NCBI RefSeq assembly: GCF_014534645.1
Contig: NZ_JACVQF010000200.1
Location: forward strand, 62,001-126,000
Direction of reading: 5' to 3'
DNA: 64,000 bases
From: Streptomyces griseicoloratus
GTDB lineage: Bacteria > Actinomycetota > Actinomycetes > Streptomycetales > Streptomycetaceae
Shown one piece after another: positions 45,019 to 54,032 of this stretch. Numbering within the stretch: position 1 is the stretch's first letter; each line of letters opens with the position of its first letter. A program made the translations under genes and the position numbers. The notes below the pieces were generated by a model. The model saw only the letters and a list, made by a program, of their open reading frames with translations, did no database searches and was not told the origin of the DNA.

Positions 45019-47232
45019 TCAAGTCGTGGGTACGGCGATGACCGCCGAGGGCTGGCCCACGAGAACGGCGTCCGGGACCACGGTCAGCTGGAAGGGATCG
45101 TGCGGCTCCAGGCCCACCGGAGAGAGCTGCCACACGAGTTCGCCGGACCGGGTGTCGAACGCGGTCACCTCCTCGGGCGTCGGCACGAGAAGCAGCCGGC
45201 CGGAGGCACTCACGGTCATGCTGCCGACGCCGTCGCCGGACATGCTCCGCGGCAGGTACTGCTGCCAGCGGCGGTGACCGGTGCGGGCGTCATGAGCGCT
45301 CACCTCGGAGCCGTCCACGACGTAGACGGTGCCCCGGTCGAGGACGAGAGGGCCGGCGCCCCCCAGGACCCGCTCCCCCCACACCTGGCGGCCGGTGGTC
45401 AGGTCCTTGGCACGCAGGTCGCCCAGTCCCGCCGCGAACAGGCGCCCCGAACCGTCCGCCGCCGTCGGGCTCCTGGGCTCGACGTCGTCGAAGGAACGCG
45501 TCCACCGGTGTTTCCCCGTCGCCCGGTCGAACCCGGCGAACCGCTTCGTGGCCGTCTCCAGGTCCTCGTCCGAGGAGAGTGCCGAGCCGTCCTTGCCCTC
45601 CAGGACCAGGGTGCCACCGGACCCGCTCAGCAGCGTCGCGCTGCCGCCGAACCCGTCGGGTACCGGGGCACGCCAGCGCTCCTCGCGCCGGACGAAGTCG
45701 AAAGCGGCGAGGTGGAGGTCGCCGCGCTCGAGGTCGAAGCGCTTCCCGAGAAGGATCCAGGCGGTGTCGCGGTGCACGCCGAGCACGTTCACCACCTCCA
45801 GGGAGTCCTCCGCGAGACCTCGCTCGTAGGCGCTGTCGACCCATTCCTTCCGGCCGTCGCGCAGAGCGCACACCACCAGGCCGTCGAAGGTGTACAGAAG
45901 CGCTCGCTGCCCGGACACCTGCCACGCGGGGGCGGTGCCCTTCAGCTCCTGGACCTCCCACACCGGTTTCCCGGACCTCAGGTCGAGCCCGCGCGCCGTC
46001 TGGCCCTGCAGGACGAGCGCACGGCCCGCCCCCGACACAGGGACCAGCTTCGTCCTGCCGGTCGGGTCGTCGTACCGCCACAGCGCCGCGGGCGGCAGCC
46101 CGGCGACGGCGCGGCCACGTCCGGGCCGCGTCGGCCCGGAGGCTCCTTCCGGGTCGGCGGTGTCCTCGCGCGCCTCCGTCCAGCCGAGCACGGCACCGCC
46201 GCCGAGCACCGCACCCGCAGCGCCGCTGAGCATCCTGGCCAGGACCACGCGCCGCGCGGTGGACGGTGGCTCGGGCCGCGTCTGCGGCGGCGTCGGCGCG
46301 GACCGGAGCGCGAGCGTTCCCGTGGCCTGCGCCGGAGCCATGGACCCCGTCGCGGCACGCGTCGGTGCGGGCTCGTCCGGGGCGCCCTCCAGCGCGTGGA
46401 CGTCCTGCGCCCGCGCGGCCAGTGCGGCGACGATCCGGCCCGGCAGCCAGTTCCCGTCGACGGACGACCCGGCGAGCGCCGGCGTCCGCGCGAGCTCCCG
46501 TGCCGTCGGCCGCTCGGCCGGTACGGGGGACAAGGCGCGGGCGACGGGTCCGGCCAGGTCGTCCGGAAGGCCGGCCAGGTCGGGTGCGGTGCGGGCGGCG
46601 CGGTACGCGAGCTCCGGCGGCGGACCGTCCCCGAACGGCAGCCGGCCCAGGCCGGTGTACGCCATCAGCACACCGAGCGCGAAAACGTCCGAGGCGGGCG
46701 TAGGCGGCCCGCCGCTCAGGACCTCGGGGGCGAGATACCCAGCGGGCGCGGCGGACAGGCGGGTGCCGAGGGGCGGTCCCTCGTACGGACGGCAGGCGTC
46801 CAGGGCCGGCAGCAGCGGGCGCCGTGCGGTCAGCCACACGCCGTCCGGCGCGACGGCGCCGTACACGACGCCCGCCTCGTGCAGTCCGGTGAGAGCCTCG
46901 GCGACCGCGCCCCCGAGCAGGCGCACGCCGTCCACCGGCAGCGGGACGTCCACCTCGTCCAGCCCCACCGCGGGCATGAAGGCCACGGCCACCCAAGGCG
47001 GTTCGGCGTCCGGAGCGGAGCCGAGCAGGTCCGGAACACCTTCGATCGGGGTGCCGCTCAGCGTCGCCGCGACTTCGCGGGCCGCCGCCGGAAGCACCAC
47101 GACGAGCACGGTGGTGCCGTCACGGTCCCGCCCGACGAAGCGAGGCGTGCCCCCGACACCGGGACGCGGCCACCGGGCCAGGAGCCGATACGGCCCCAAG
47201 ACGCGCGGATCTTCGTCTCTGAGGGGCTGCAC
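45019..47232 (-). CDS. Pseudokinase with PQQ-like beta-propeller (second of three)
   Basis: A 737-residue relative of its neighbours in which the kinase domain has lost its catalytic residues. The Gly loop is degenerate (ARWPRPGVGGTPRF) and no Lys replaces the ATP lysine (TTVLVVVLPAA). The HRDLKPSN loop reads YGAVAPDGVWL around residues 124-134, and the DFG position reads ALDACRP. The APE-type segment YLAPEVLSGG and the helix F region (DVFALGVLMAYTGLG) remain, so the fold should be kept. A membrane segment (MLSGAAGAVLGGGAVLGW) and a PQQ propeller follow. The GTG start has GAGGAG nine bases upstream. It is not a decaying gene: length and propeller are complete. Confidence 0.8.
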   Translation of the reverse strand: MQPLRDEDPRVLGPYRLLARWPRPGVGGTPRFVGRDRDGTTVLVVVLPAAAREVAATLSGTPIEGVPDLLGSAPDAEPPWVAVAFMPAVGLDEVDVPLPVDGVRLLGGAVAEALTGLHEAGVVYGAVAPDGVWLTARRPLLPALDACRPYEGPPLGTRLSAAPAGYLAPEVLSGGPPTPASDVFALGVLMAYTGLGRLPFGDGPPPELAYRAARTAPDLAGLPDDLAGPVARALSPVPAERPTARELARTPALAGSSVDGNWLPGRIVAALAARAQDVHALEGAPDEPAPTRAATGSMAPAQATGTLALRSAPTPPQTRPEPPSTARRVVLARMLSGAAGAVLGGGAVLGWTEAREDTADPEGASGPTRPGRGRAVAGLPPAALWRYDDPTGRTKLVPVSGAGRALVLQGQTARGLDLRSGKPVWEVQELKGTAPAWQVSGQRALLYTFDGLVVCALRDGRKEWVDSAYERGLAEDSLEVVNVLGVHRDTAWILLGKRFDLERGDLHLAAFDFVRREERWRAPVPDGFGGSATLLSGSGGTLVLEGKDGSALSSDEDLETATKRFAGFDRATGKHRWTRSFDDVEPRSPTAADGSGRLFAAGLGDLRAKDLTTGRQVWGERVLGGAGPLVLDRGTVYVVDGSEVSAHDARTGHRRWQQYLPRSMSGDGVGSMTVSASGRLLLVPTPEEVTAFDTRSGELVWQLSPVGLEPHDPFQLTVVPDAVLVGQPSAVIAVPTT

Positions 47233-47294
47233 AGCGCGGTTCTCCTCACACTCTCGTGGACTCGGTCGTTCTGCGCGACGGTGCTGCCGCCGCG

Positions 47295-49313
47295 TCACAG
47301 GCCGGGCAGGGCATGCACCGCCGTACCGCGTTGCCACACGACGCGGTTACCGGCGGCTGCCGTGCCGCGCCAGGGTGCCTCGTCGGAGCCGGCGGCGGTG
47401 AAGCGGTACTGCTCGGCCGCACGCTGCCTGTGAACGACGCAGATTCCCCGCTCGGGGTTGCGCAGCGCGGCGTACACCCCGGCACCGGCCACCAGGGGCA
47501 CGGCGGAGGCCGCCAGCGGCTCCTCCGCGAGCACCGTCCACGAGGCGGTGCCCCGGGACGCGTCGACCGCACGCAGCTGCGAGCCGTCGACGACGTACAC
47601 CCGGCCGCCGTCGAGCGCGGGAGAGCCGAATCCGCCGTCCTCCTCCGCATGGAGCGACCAGAGCCGGCTGCCGTCGCCCGGGTCCACACCGGTCAGTTCC
47701 TCACCCCCCAGCACCACCAGACCCTCAGCAAGAGCAGGGGTCATGCCGGCCCGGGCTCCGGTGTCGCGGCGCCAGACCACGCCGCCGTCGGCGGCCGACA
47801 GCGCGGACACGGAGCCGCTCCCGGCCAGGAGCAGCAGGCCCTCACCGGCTGCCGCGGTCAGGTCGGAGCCGTCCGCCTCGGGTGGTGCGGCGACCCGCCA
47901 CCGGCGCCTGCCGTCCCGCAGGTCCAGCGCGTGGATCCGCCCGTCGGCGCCGGTGCCGTAGACGACGTCGCCGTCCGCGGCGAGCAGCCGCGACAGCCGC
48001 TCGTCCGCGCGTCGGCGCTCCTTGCCCGAAGCGGCGTCCACGGCGACCGGGACGCCGTTCTCCAGAAGCACCGGGGTCTCCCCGCCGAGCACTGCTTCGG
48101 TGCGCGCACGCCGCCAGCGTTCGTCACCGGACACCGAGTCGTAGGCGACGACGACGCCGGCCGCGTGTGCCACCAGCACCGCGCGTCCCGCGGCTGCCGG
48201 CCCGAACGGCGGCTTGGCCGCGGCCCGTTCGCGGGACCACAGCGGCGCGGGAACCTCTCCCGGCGCCCCCGTCCAGCGGGGGGCCGCCGGGGGACTGTCC
48301 CGTGCTCCGTCTCCGGAGCCTCTGGAGCCGTACCAGAAGGCGGCCGTGCCGCCGAGCAGAGCCGCTCCACCGGCACCGGCGAGCAGCCCGCGACGCGTGA
48401 GGAGCCTGCTGACCGGAGCGAGCCGGGCCGCCGCACGTTCGATGTGGGACGCGTCGTCGAGGACGGGAGCGGGGAGCCACCTCTTGCCGGGGCGCCGTGC
48501 CGCGCCCTGGGCGTCCAGTGCCCCGGCCAGCTCGACGGGCGTGGGACGGCGCTGCGGATCGCGGTCCAGGCAGCGGCGCACCACCGGCAGGAGGGCCTGC
48601 GGCACCCCGGACAGATCGGGTTCCTCGTAGGCGATGAGGAAGCTCGCCATGGCCGGGTGCTCGCCCTGGTAGACATGGCGCCCGGTGGCGGCGTACGCCA
48701 GCACGGCGCCAAGCGTGAACACGTCGCTGGGAGGGCCGACTTCGCCGCCCAGTACCTGTTCCGGAGACATGTAGCCGACGGAGCCCGGCCGTTGCCCGGT
48801 GACCGTGAGCGTCGTGTCGCCACGGACCCGGGCTATGCCGAAGTCGACGACCCGCGGCCGGTCGGCGGACAGCAGCACATTGGACGGCTTGAGGTCGCGA
48901 TGCACCACCCCGGCGTCACCCAGCGCGGCCAGCGCGCGTGCCAGGGCACCGCCCAACGCCGAAACTGCGGGCACCGGCAGCGCACCGTGCCGCTCGACTG
49001 CCGTGGCGAGCGTCGGTCCGGGGACGAACTCCGTCGCCAGCCAGGGGATCTCGCCGTCCAGGTCGGAGTCCAGCAGGGAGCTGAGGTAGGCGCTGCGCAC
49101 CGCGGCGGCGGCGGTCACCTCGCGTTGGAAGCGGGCCCGTATCCCCGGTTCCTTCAGCAGCTCGGGCAGCACGGTCTTCACCGCAGCCCGCCGTCGTCGG
49201 CCCAGACCGAGGTAGACGGTTCCCATGCCGCCCGAGCCGAGCACTCCCACCAGCTGGTACGGGCCCAGCCTCCCCGGCGCGCCGGGAGCCGGGGCAGTGA
49301 TCGCGGGTGTCAT
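47295..49313 (-). CDS. Ser/Thr kinase with PQQ-like beta-propeller (first of three)
   Basis: A 672-residue membrane kinase. It has the Gly loop LGSGGMGTVYLG, lysine in AAVKTVLPE, HRDLKPSNVLL, VDFGIA and YMSPEQ, then a Pro-rich linker, a membrane segment near residue 335 (LLAGAGGAALLGGTAAF) and a PQQ-type propeller (VAYDSVSGDERWRR, ALDLRDGRRRWRV, VDPGDGSRLWSL). It lies 45 bases after a sugar dehydrogenase gene on the same strand and 62 bases before the pseudokinase gene. An external sensor domain coupled to a cytosolic kinase is the natural reading. Confidence 0.85.
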   Translation of the reverse strand: MTPAITAPAPGAPGRLGPYQLVGVLGSGGMGTVYLGLGRRRRAAVKTVLPELLKEPGIRARFQREVTAAAAVRSAYLSSLLDSDLDGEIPWLATEFVPGPTLATAVERHGALPVPAVSALGGALARALAALGDAGVVHRDLKPSNVLLSADRPRVVDFGIARVRGDTTLTVTGQRPGSVGYMSPEQVLGGEVGPPSDVFTLGAVLAYAATGRHVYQGEHPAMASFLIAYEEPDLSGVPQALLPVVRRCLDRDPQRRPTPVELAGALDAQGAARRPGKRWLPAPVLDDASHIERAAARLAPVSRLLTRRGLLAGAGGAALLGGTAAFWYGSRGSGDGARDSPPAAPRWTGAPGEVPAPLWSRERAAAKPPFGPAAAGRAVLVAHAAGVVVAYDSVSGDERWRRARTEAVLGGETPVLLENGVPVAVDAASGKERRRADERLSRLLAADGDVVYGTGADGRIHALDLRDGRRRWRVAAPPEADGSDLTAAAGEGLLLLAGSGSVSALSAADGGVVWRRDTGARAGMTPALAEGLVVLGGEELTGVDPGDGSRLWSLHAEEDGGFGSPALDGGRVYVVDGSQLRAVDASRGTASWTVLAEEPLAASAVPLVAGAGVYAALRNPERGICVVHRQRAAEQYRFTAAGSDEAPWRGTAAAGNRVVWQRGTAVHALPGL

Positions 49314-49358
49314 GCGCGCGATGGTAGTTGAGCCACGGCGGCACGCAGGACAGAGCCA

Positions 49359-50444
49359 TCAGTCGTCGAGGCCAAGGCTCAGTATGCGGTCGTCGTCCGG
49401 GCCCGGCTCCCCGCGGCCGTCGGTGTTGTTGGTGAGCACCCACAACGAGCCGTCCGGTGAGAGGACGACGTCACGCAGCCGTCCGTGACGGCCGACGAGG
49501 CGCTCGGTCGCGGTCCCCGGGTCGGACAGCGGGACCTCCCGCAGCCGCTCACCGCGCAGGTTGGCGATGTACAGAGCATCTCCGACGACGGCGATGCCGC
49601 TGGGGCTGGCCTCGGCGGGAGCCCACTGCTGGACCGGGTCGACGAACTCGTCCCGCTTCGCGATGCCCTCGGCCCTGGGCCAGCCGTAGTTGCCGCCCGG
49701 CTCGATGACGTTCAGCTCGTCCCAGGTGTCCTGTCCGAACTCGGAGGCGTACATGGTGCCGTCGTCGGCCCAGGCGATGCCCTGCGGGTTGCGGTGACCG
49801 TAGCTGTAGACGAGGGATCCGGGAAACGGGTTGTCGTCCGGCGCTTCCCCTTCGGGGGTCATGCGCAGGATCTTCCCGGAGAGCGCGCCGAGATCTTGGG
49901 CGCTGTCGTCGTCGCCGGCGTCACCGACGGTGGCGTACAGCATCCCGTCGGGGCCGAAGGCGATGCGTCCGCCGTTGTGATAGCTCGCCGTGGGGATCTG
50001 CCCGAGGATCTCCTCCCCCTCTCCGAGGCTCAGCGATCCCGCCCGGCCGTTGATCGGGTATCGCTCGATGCGGTTCTCGCCGGTCCCGGTGAAGTACGCG
50101 TAGAGGTGTTTCTCGCGCACGGCGAGCCCCAGGAGTCCGCCTTCCTCCGCGCTCAGGACCCCGTCGATCTCGCCGGCCACCCGGCCGTTCCCGTCCGGGC
50201 CGAGCTCCAGGATCCGGGCCGAGTCGCGCTCGCTGACGAGCGGGACGTCGCCGTGGAACGCGATCGACCACGGCGCGTCGAGACCGTCGGCGACCACGCT
50301 GGTCTCCTCGGTGCCGGACGGCGACGCGGCACTCCCGCTCGCTGCGGGGGACGGTCCGCCGTCGGTGCCGCTGGTGCACGAGGTGACCGCGACGGTCACT
50401 GCCAGGACGCCGACGAGTTGCCGGATCCGCCGTCTGCTGCTCAC
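49359..50444 (-). CDS. Lipoprotein PQQ-dependent aldose dehydrogenase-like protein
   Basis: A 361-residue six-bladed propeller of the soluble aldose sugar dehydrogenase family. It has a signal peptide ending VAVTSCTS (lipobox with Cys near residue 22), then GLDAPWSIAFHGD, GGLLGLAV, SYHNGGRIAFGPDGMLYATV, RNPQGIAWADDGTMYASEFG and GGNYGWP, all family signatures. The GTG at 50442-50444 has GGAGGG eight bases upstream. PQQ genes are not in the window, so the cofactor is uncertain. It heads a likely four-gene operon with the kinase genes. Confidence 0.8.
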   Translation of the reverse strand: MSSRRRIRQLVGVLAVTVAVTSCTSGTDGGPSPAASGSAASPSGTEETSVVADGLDAPWSIAFHGDVPLVSERDSARILELGPDGNGRVAGEIDGVLSAEEGGLLGLAVREKHLYAYFTGTGENRIERYPINGRAGSLSLGEGEEILGQIPTASYHNGGRIAFGPDGMLYATVGDAGDDDSAQDLGALSGKILRMTPEGEAPDDNPFPGSLVYSYGHRNPQGIAWADDGTMYASEFGQDTWDELNVIEPGGNYGWPRAEGIAKRDEFVDPVQQWAPAEASPSGIAVVGDALYIANLRGERLREVPLSDPGTATERLVGRHGRLRDVVLSPDGSLWVLTNNTDGRGEPGPDDDRILSLGLDD

Positions 50445-50664
50445 GAAGCTAGCCCTCCCAATTCCGGGTGACACCGGTGTTCACGCTCGCGCTCGGTCGT
50501 GGCCGTGACGTCTCCGGACTGCTCGGCGATCACGGCCAGGTCCGCGTCGTCGACGCGGCCGGTCACGGTTCGGAAGATGCCAGATGCTCGCCACTCCTGT
50601 GAAGGACATCACCGCTCGAAGCGGCGAGCACGCGTCTGACGGGAGGGACCGGCGAACTCGGAGT

Positions 50665-50676
50665 GTACGTTCGTAC
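50665..50676. promoter_or_regulatory. Operator site 1 (MFS promoter)
   Basis: GTACGTTCGTAC is a palindrome with a TT centre, 10 bases upstream of the TATAGG -10 box (50686-50691). The MFS ATG starts only nine bases after that box. It shares GTACG-N2-CGTAC with the site at 51951. Confidence 0.7.
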
Positions 50677-50700
50677 GTTCGTGCCTATAGGCTCCCGCAC

Positions 50701-51909
50701 ATGACTGTTGACGCCCTCCACCGGCCCCCTGTGGCCGACCGGCAGGCCCGCACGGCCGTGGCCGTGCTGTTCTTCACCAACGGCGCCCTGTTCGCCAACC
50801 TGCTGCCCCGCTATCCGCAGATCAAGGCGGACCTCGGCATCGGCAACACGGCCTACGGCCTGGCCGTCGCGGCCTTCCCGACGGGTGCCATCGCCGCCGG
50901 CCTGGCTGCAGGAGTGCTGGTCCGCCGGCTGGGCTCGGCCCGCGTCGCGGTCGCCGGCACCCTGCTGACCGGCGCGGGAGTCCTCGCCGCGGGCCTCGCG
51001 GAGTCGGTGGCGGTGTTCGCGGCGGCGCTGTTCCTGGCCGGGGCCATGGACGCGATCACCGATGTCGCCCAGAACGCCCACGGCCTGCGGGTGCAGCGCC
51101 GCTACGGACGCTCCATCATCAACTCCTTCCACGCCATCTGGTCCGTCGGCGCCGTCACCGGAGGCTCCATGGCCGCCGCCGCGATCGCTCTGGACCTGTC
51201 GCGCGGGCAGCACCTGCTGATCTCGGCGGTGCTGTTCGGGGTCGCCTCCTGCGTCGCCCTGCGGTACTGCCTGCCCGGGCCGGACACCGAGCCCACCGAC
51301 GCCACGGACGCCCAGGACGACGGCCCGCGCCGCGAGCAGCCCTCCCCCGCCGGTCGTCGCACCGCGTACACGCTGGCGGCGCTCGTCGTCATCGCCACCG
51401 CCGGCACGCTCGTCGAGGACGCGGGCAACTCCTGGGCCACCCTCTACCTCTCCGACTCCCTGCGCGCCTCGGCCACCCTGGCGGCCTGCGGATACATCGC
51501 CCTGGTCGGCGCCCAGTTCATCGGCCGCATCATCGGCGACCGGCTCGTCGACCGCTTCGGCCAGCGCACCGTGGCCCGCACCGGCGGGCTCATCGCCGCG
51601 TCCGGCATGGCCCTGGCGCTGGCCGTGCCCACGGTGCCGGGCACGATCCTCGGCTTCGCCGCGGCCGGGTTCGGCGTGGCCACCCTGGTGCCCGCCGCGA
51701 TGCACGAGGCCGACGAACTGCCCGGCCTCAAGCCCGGATCGGGGCTCACGATCGTCTCCTGGCTCATGCGCCTGGGCTTCCTCCTCTCCCCACCCGTCGT
51801 CGGACTCGTCGCCGACACGACCAGCCTGCGCGTGGGCCTGCTGGTCGTGCCTCTCGCCGGACTGCTCGTCATCCTGCTCGGCGGAGTACTCCGGAACCGC
51901 CGCCAGTAA
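50701..51909 (+). CDS. MFS transporter
   Basis: A 402-residue, roughly twelve-helix transporter without a long leader. It begins DRQARTAVAVLFFTNGALFA, has RVQRRYGRSIINSFHAIWSV in the fourth-fifth loop region and a charged central loop (CLPGPDTEPTDATDAQDDGPR). The FNG/NLLPRYPQIKADLGIGNTA opening resembles the sugar or drug MFS branch of Bacillus YbjJ-type proteins. A palindrome overlaps its promoter and recurs before the gene 42 bases downstream, suggesting that a TetR regulator represses both. Confidence 0.85.
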   Translation: MTVDALHRPPVADRQARTAVAVLFFTNGALFANLLPRYPQIKADLGIGNTAYGLAVAAFPTGAIAAGLAAGVLVRRLGSARVAVAGTLLTGAGVLAAGLAESVAVFAAALFLAGAMDAITDVAQNAHGLRVQRRYGRSIINSFHAIWSVGAVTGGSMAAAAIALDLSRGQHLLISAVLFGVASCVALRYCLPGPDTEPTDATDAQDDGPRREQPSPAGRRTAYTLAALVVIATAGTLVEDAGNSWATLYLSDSLRASATLAACGYIALVGAQFIGRIIGDRLVDRFGQRTVARTGGLIAASGMALALAVPTVPGTILGFAAAGFGVATLVPAAMHEADELPGLKPGSGLTIVSWLMRLGFLLSPPVVGLVADTTSLRVGLLVVPLAGLLVILLGGVLRNRRQ

Positions 51910-51950
51910 CCCCCTTCGCACCTGGTCCGGACTCCCCCACCCCATGGAAT

Positions 51951-51962
51951 GTACGATCGTAC
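51951..51962. promoter_or_regulatory. Operator site 2
   Basis: GTACGATCGTAC is a perfect palindrome that ends two bases before the ATG at 51965. It matches site 1 except at one centre base. A bound repressor here would block either transcription or translation of the acetyltransferase relic and the TetR gene downstream. Confidence 0.7.
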
Positions 51963-51964
51963 GC

Positions 51965-52204
51965 ATGCCGACCGACTACGCCGCAGACGACCCGGAGACC
52001 GCCCGCCGCCGGCAACAGGCCGTGCAGTCGGGCGCCCGCCGCCAGGCCGCCTGCGCCGAGGACTCCGACGCCGCCCGGCCGGTCGTCACCGAACCGCTCG
52101 GCGCGCTCGGCGAGGAGGCGCACGTGCGGCCACCTCTGCACGCCGGCTACGGCAGCATCATGACCATCGGCGGCAATGCCGCCCGTCCCCTGCGGAGTCT
52201 GTGA
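51965..52204 (+). pseudogene. Truncated sugar O-acetyltransferase (Maa/LacA-like) gene
   Basis: The first 60 residues (PTDYAADDPETARRRQQAVQ, then LGALGEEAHVRPPLHAGYGS) match the N-terminal helix and first strand of maltose acetyltransferases. The frame then ends after IGGNAARPLRSL, without the left-handed beta-helix hexapeptide repeats that form the active site. About 79 residues remain of a normal 185 or so. The fragment still has its operator and lies ten bases before the TetR gene. Confidence 0.6.
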
Positions 52205-52214
52205 GTCTGTCACC

Positions 52215-52832
52215 ATGGCCACCGGACACACCGACCCCCAGCGCCGCGACCGCATCCTCGCCGCGACCCTCGACCTCATCGCCGAGGAGGGCATCGCCCG
52301 CGTCTCCCACCGCAAGATCGCCGCGCGCGCCGGCGTGCCCCTGGGATCGATGACGTACCACTTCGGCGGCATGGACGACCTGCTGCGCGAAGCCTTCGGC
52401 CGCTTCACCGACCACATCGTGGCCGTCTTCGACGCGCACCTGAGCGCACCGGGCGATCCCGACCAGGCCCGAGAAGCCGTCGCCGACCTCATCCACCGTC
52501 TGTCCGAGGGGAGTCAGCGCGACCTCGTCCTCACCCAGGAGCTGTACACACTCGCCGCCCGCCAGCCCTCGTACCGGGAACTCACCCACGAATGGATGCG
52601 CCGCAGCCGCGTCCACCTCGAGAGGCACTTCGACCCGGACACCGCCCGCCAGCTCGACGCCCTCATCGAGGGACTGACCCTCCACCGCGCCCTGGCCACC
52701 GAACCCCACGACCGCGCCCTCACGCTGGAAGCCATCACCCGCATCACCGATACCGGGGGACGGGCTCCATCGAGGCCGGGCCGTCCCGGTGCCGCGAGGA
52801 CGGATGGTGACGCCCCGGCCCCTGGGGGCTGA
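52215..52832 (+). CDS. TetR-family regulator of the MFS locus
   Basis: A 205-residue TetR protein. RRDRILAATLDLIAEEGIAR and SHRKIAARAGVPLGSMTYHF form the DNA-binding helices; the C-terminal part is helical (HRLSEGSQRDLVLTQELYTL). It is encoded in the same direction as the MFS pump and the acetyltransferase relic. The two GTACG-type palindromes flank those genes, so autoregulation together with MFS repression is likely. The C-terminal 20 residues are a Gly/Pro/Arg tail. Confidence 0.8.
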   Translation: MATGHTDPQRRDRILAATLDLIAEEGIARVSHRKIAARAGVPLGSMTYHFGGMDDLLREAFGRFTDHIVAVFDAHLSAPGDPDQAREAVADLIHRLSEGSQRDLVLTQELYTLAARQPSYRELTHEWMRRSRVHLERHFDPDTARQLDALIEGLTLHRALATEPHDRALTLEAITRITDTGGRAPSRPGRPGAARTDGDAPAPGG

Positions 52833-52858
52833 TCACGCCACCGCACGAGAACGGCCGG

Positions 52859-53728
52859 TCACGAGCAGTCGAACCAGTGCCCGATGGGGCGGTCGGGGCA
52901 GGCGCGGCATTCGAAGACGTACACGCCTCCGGCGTCGCCGAGACACAGGCCCGCGGGATTGTCCGCGGCTTCGGCCCAACCGCTGTCGGTCCGGTCCTCC
53001 ACCGGCAGCCACGTACGCCAGGACTCTCCGTCGAACTCCCAGCTGGCGACGGTCAGAAGGTGCTCCATGCGCCCGCCGCATGCTGCGCACTCGGGCCAGC
53101 ACGGTTCCTGTGTCCAGCCGGGGTAGCCACCCAGCTTGATCCCAGGTGCCTCAGCCAAGTGGTACCAGTAGTCCAGGCCGGTCGTGGCATGCAGCTCATC
53201 GAAGCGTTGCCGCAGTGCGTCGTACACGTCGCGGGGAAGATCGTGGCTCGGGTACTCGGTCACCTGCTCCGGGTGGATCACGCACGGGTCCGGGTACCAG
53301 TCCTTGGGCAGCCCGTCCACCGGCGCCGGTGTGGGCAGTGTGTCTCCGATCGCACGGGAGTCCCTCCAGTGCACCCGAGGCAGGGGGTAGCAGAACTCGC
53401 CGTGCGCGTAAGGGCACCACAGCACCTGAAGCAAGTCGGATCCGTCGGGGAACGGGATGCCCGGGGCGTCGGCCTTGTGCACCTGTACGACGGGGACCAT
53501 GGGCACGGCAGCCTGGAGTTCGCTCACGGTGTCGGGGTCGTAGTGCTCCTGCGCGCACACGGGCCACGGCTCTGCCGCGGGCCACAGCAGTGGTCCTCCG
53601 ACGGAACTTTCGTGGCTGGAGGGGGAACCGGCGCGCGGATGCAGGCGAACGGCCTGACGGCGGAAGGGGATCAGCTCAGGGAAGAGCTTCTCCACGTTCA
53701 CCGGGCGGGCTGGGGTACGACGGGTCAT
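52859..53728 (-). CDS. DUF1963-family protein
   Basis: A 289-residue cytoplasmic protein. It shows the DUF1963 pattern: SSVGGPLLWPAAEPWPVCAQ near residue 45, VPVVQVHKADAPGIPFPDGS, LLQVLWCPYAHGEF, KLGGYPGWTQEPCWPECAAC, and a C-terminal DAGGVYVFECRACPD. The Cys pairs at the end might bind a metal. Members (YwqG-like) are widespread and unassigned. It is not obviously linked to its neighbours. Nothing is recognisable from 53729 to 54032 apart from the next gene leader. Confidence 0.75.
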   Translation of the reverse strand: MTRRTPARPVNVEKLFPELIPFRRQAVRLHPRAGSPSSHESSVGGPLLWPAAEPWPVCAQEHYDPDTVSELQAAVPMVPVVQVHKADAPGIPFPDGSDLLQVLWCPYAHGEFCYPLPRVHWRDSRAIGDTLPTPAPVDGLPKDWYPDPCVIHPEQVTEYPSHDLPRDVYDALRQRFDELHATTGLDYWYHLAEAPGIKLGGYPGWTQEPCWPECAACGGRMEHLLTVASWEFDGESWRTWLPVEDRTDSGWAEAADNPAGLCLGDAGGVYVFECRACPDRPIGHWFDCS

Positions 53729-54032
53729 GCACCGGACTCTAGGACCAGGGTGTGACAGCCGGCCCCATCGGCCCCGCGATCCCCCTGCCTCTCGTCATGG
53801 GCGGCGTGGCCGAGGCGGGTCGGGCCGGCCTCTCGGGTCGTCGGGTGGCGGAATGCGGCCACAGCGTAAACCCGCCACCGTCTTCCCCTCCGTACCAGCC
53901 GCCCGTCTGCCAAGGTGGGGCCACCCCAGTACCAACCAGCTTCCGCCGCCTGCCTTTCGACGTCTCGTCGCAGGCACACGGCGCTGACGTGCCATCGGCC
54001 CGGACATGCCGGTGCACAGATTGGGGAGAGCG

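Noticed and set aside
45019-47232. The second kinase as a decaying gene
   Set aside because: There is no frameshift or stop, and the propeller and membrane segment are complete, so loss of catalysis looks selected rather than random.
45007-47433. 808-codon open frame antisense to the pseudokinase gene
   Set aside because: Arg/Gly/Pro-rich low-complexity translation, opposite a gene with recognisable domains.
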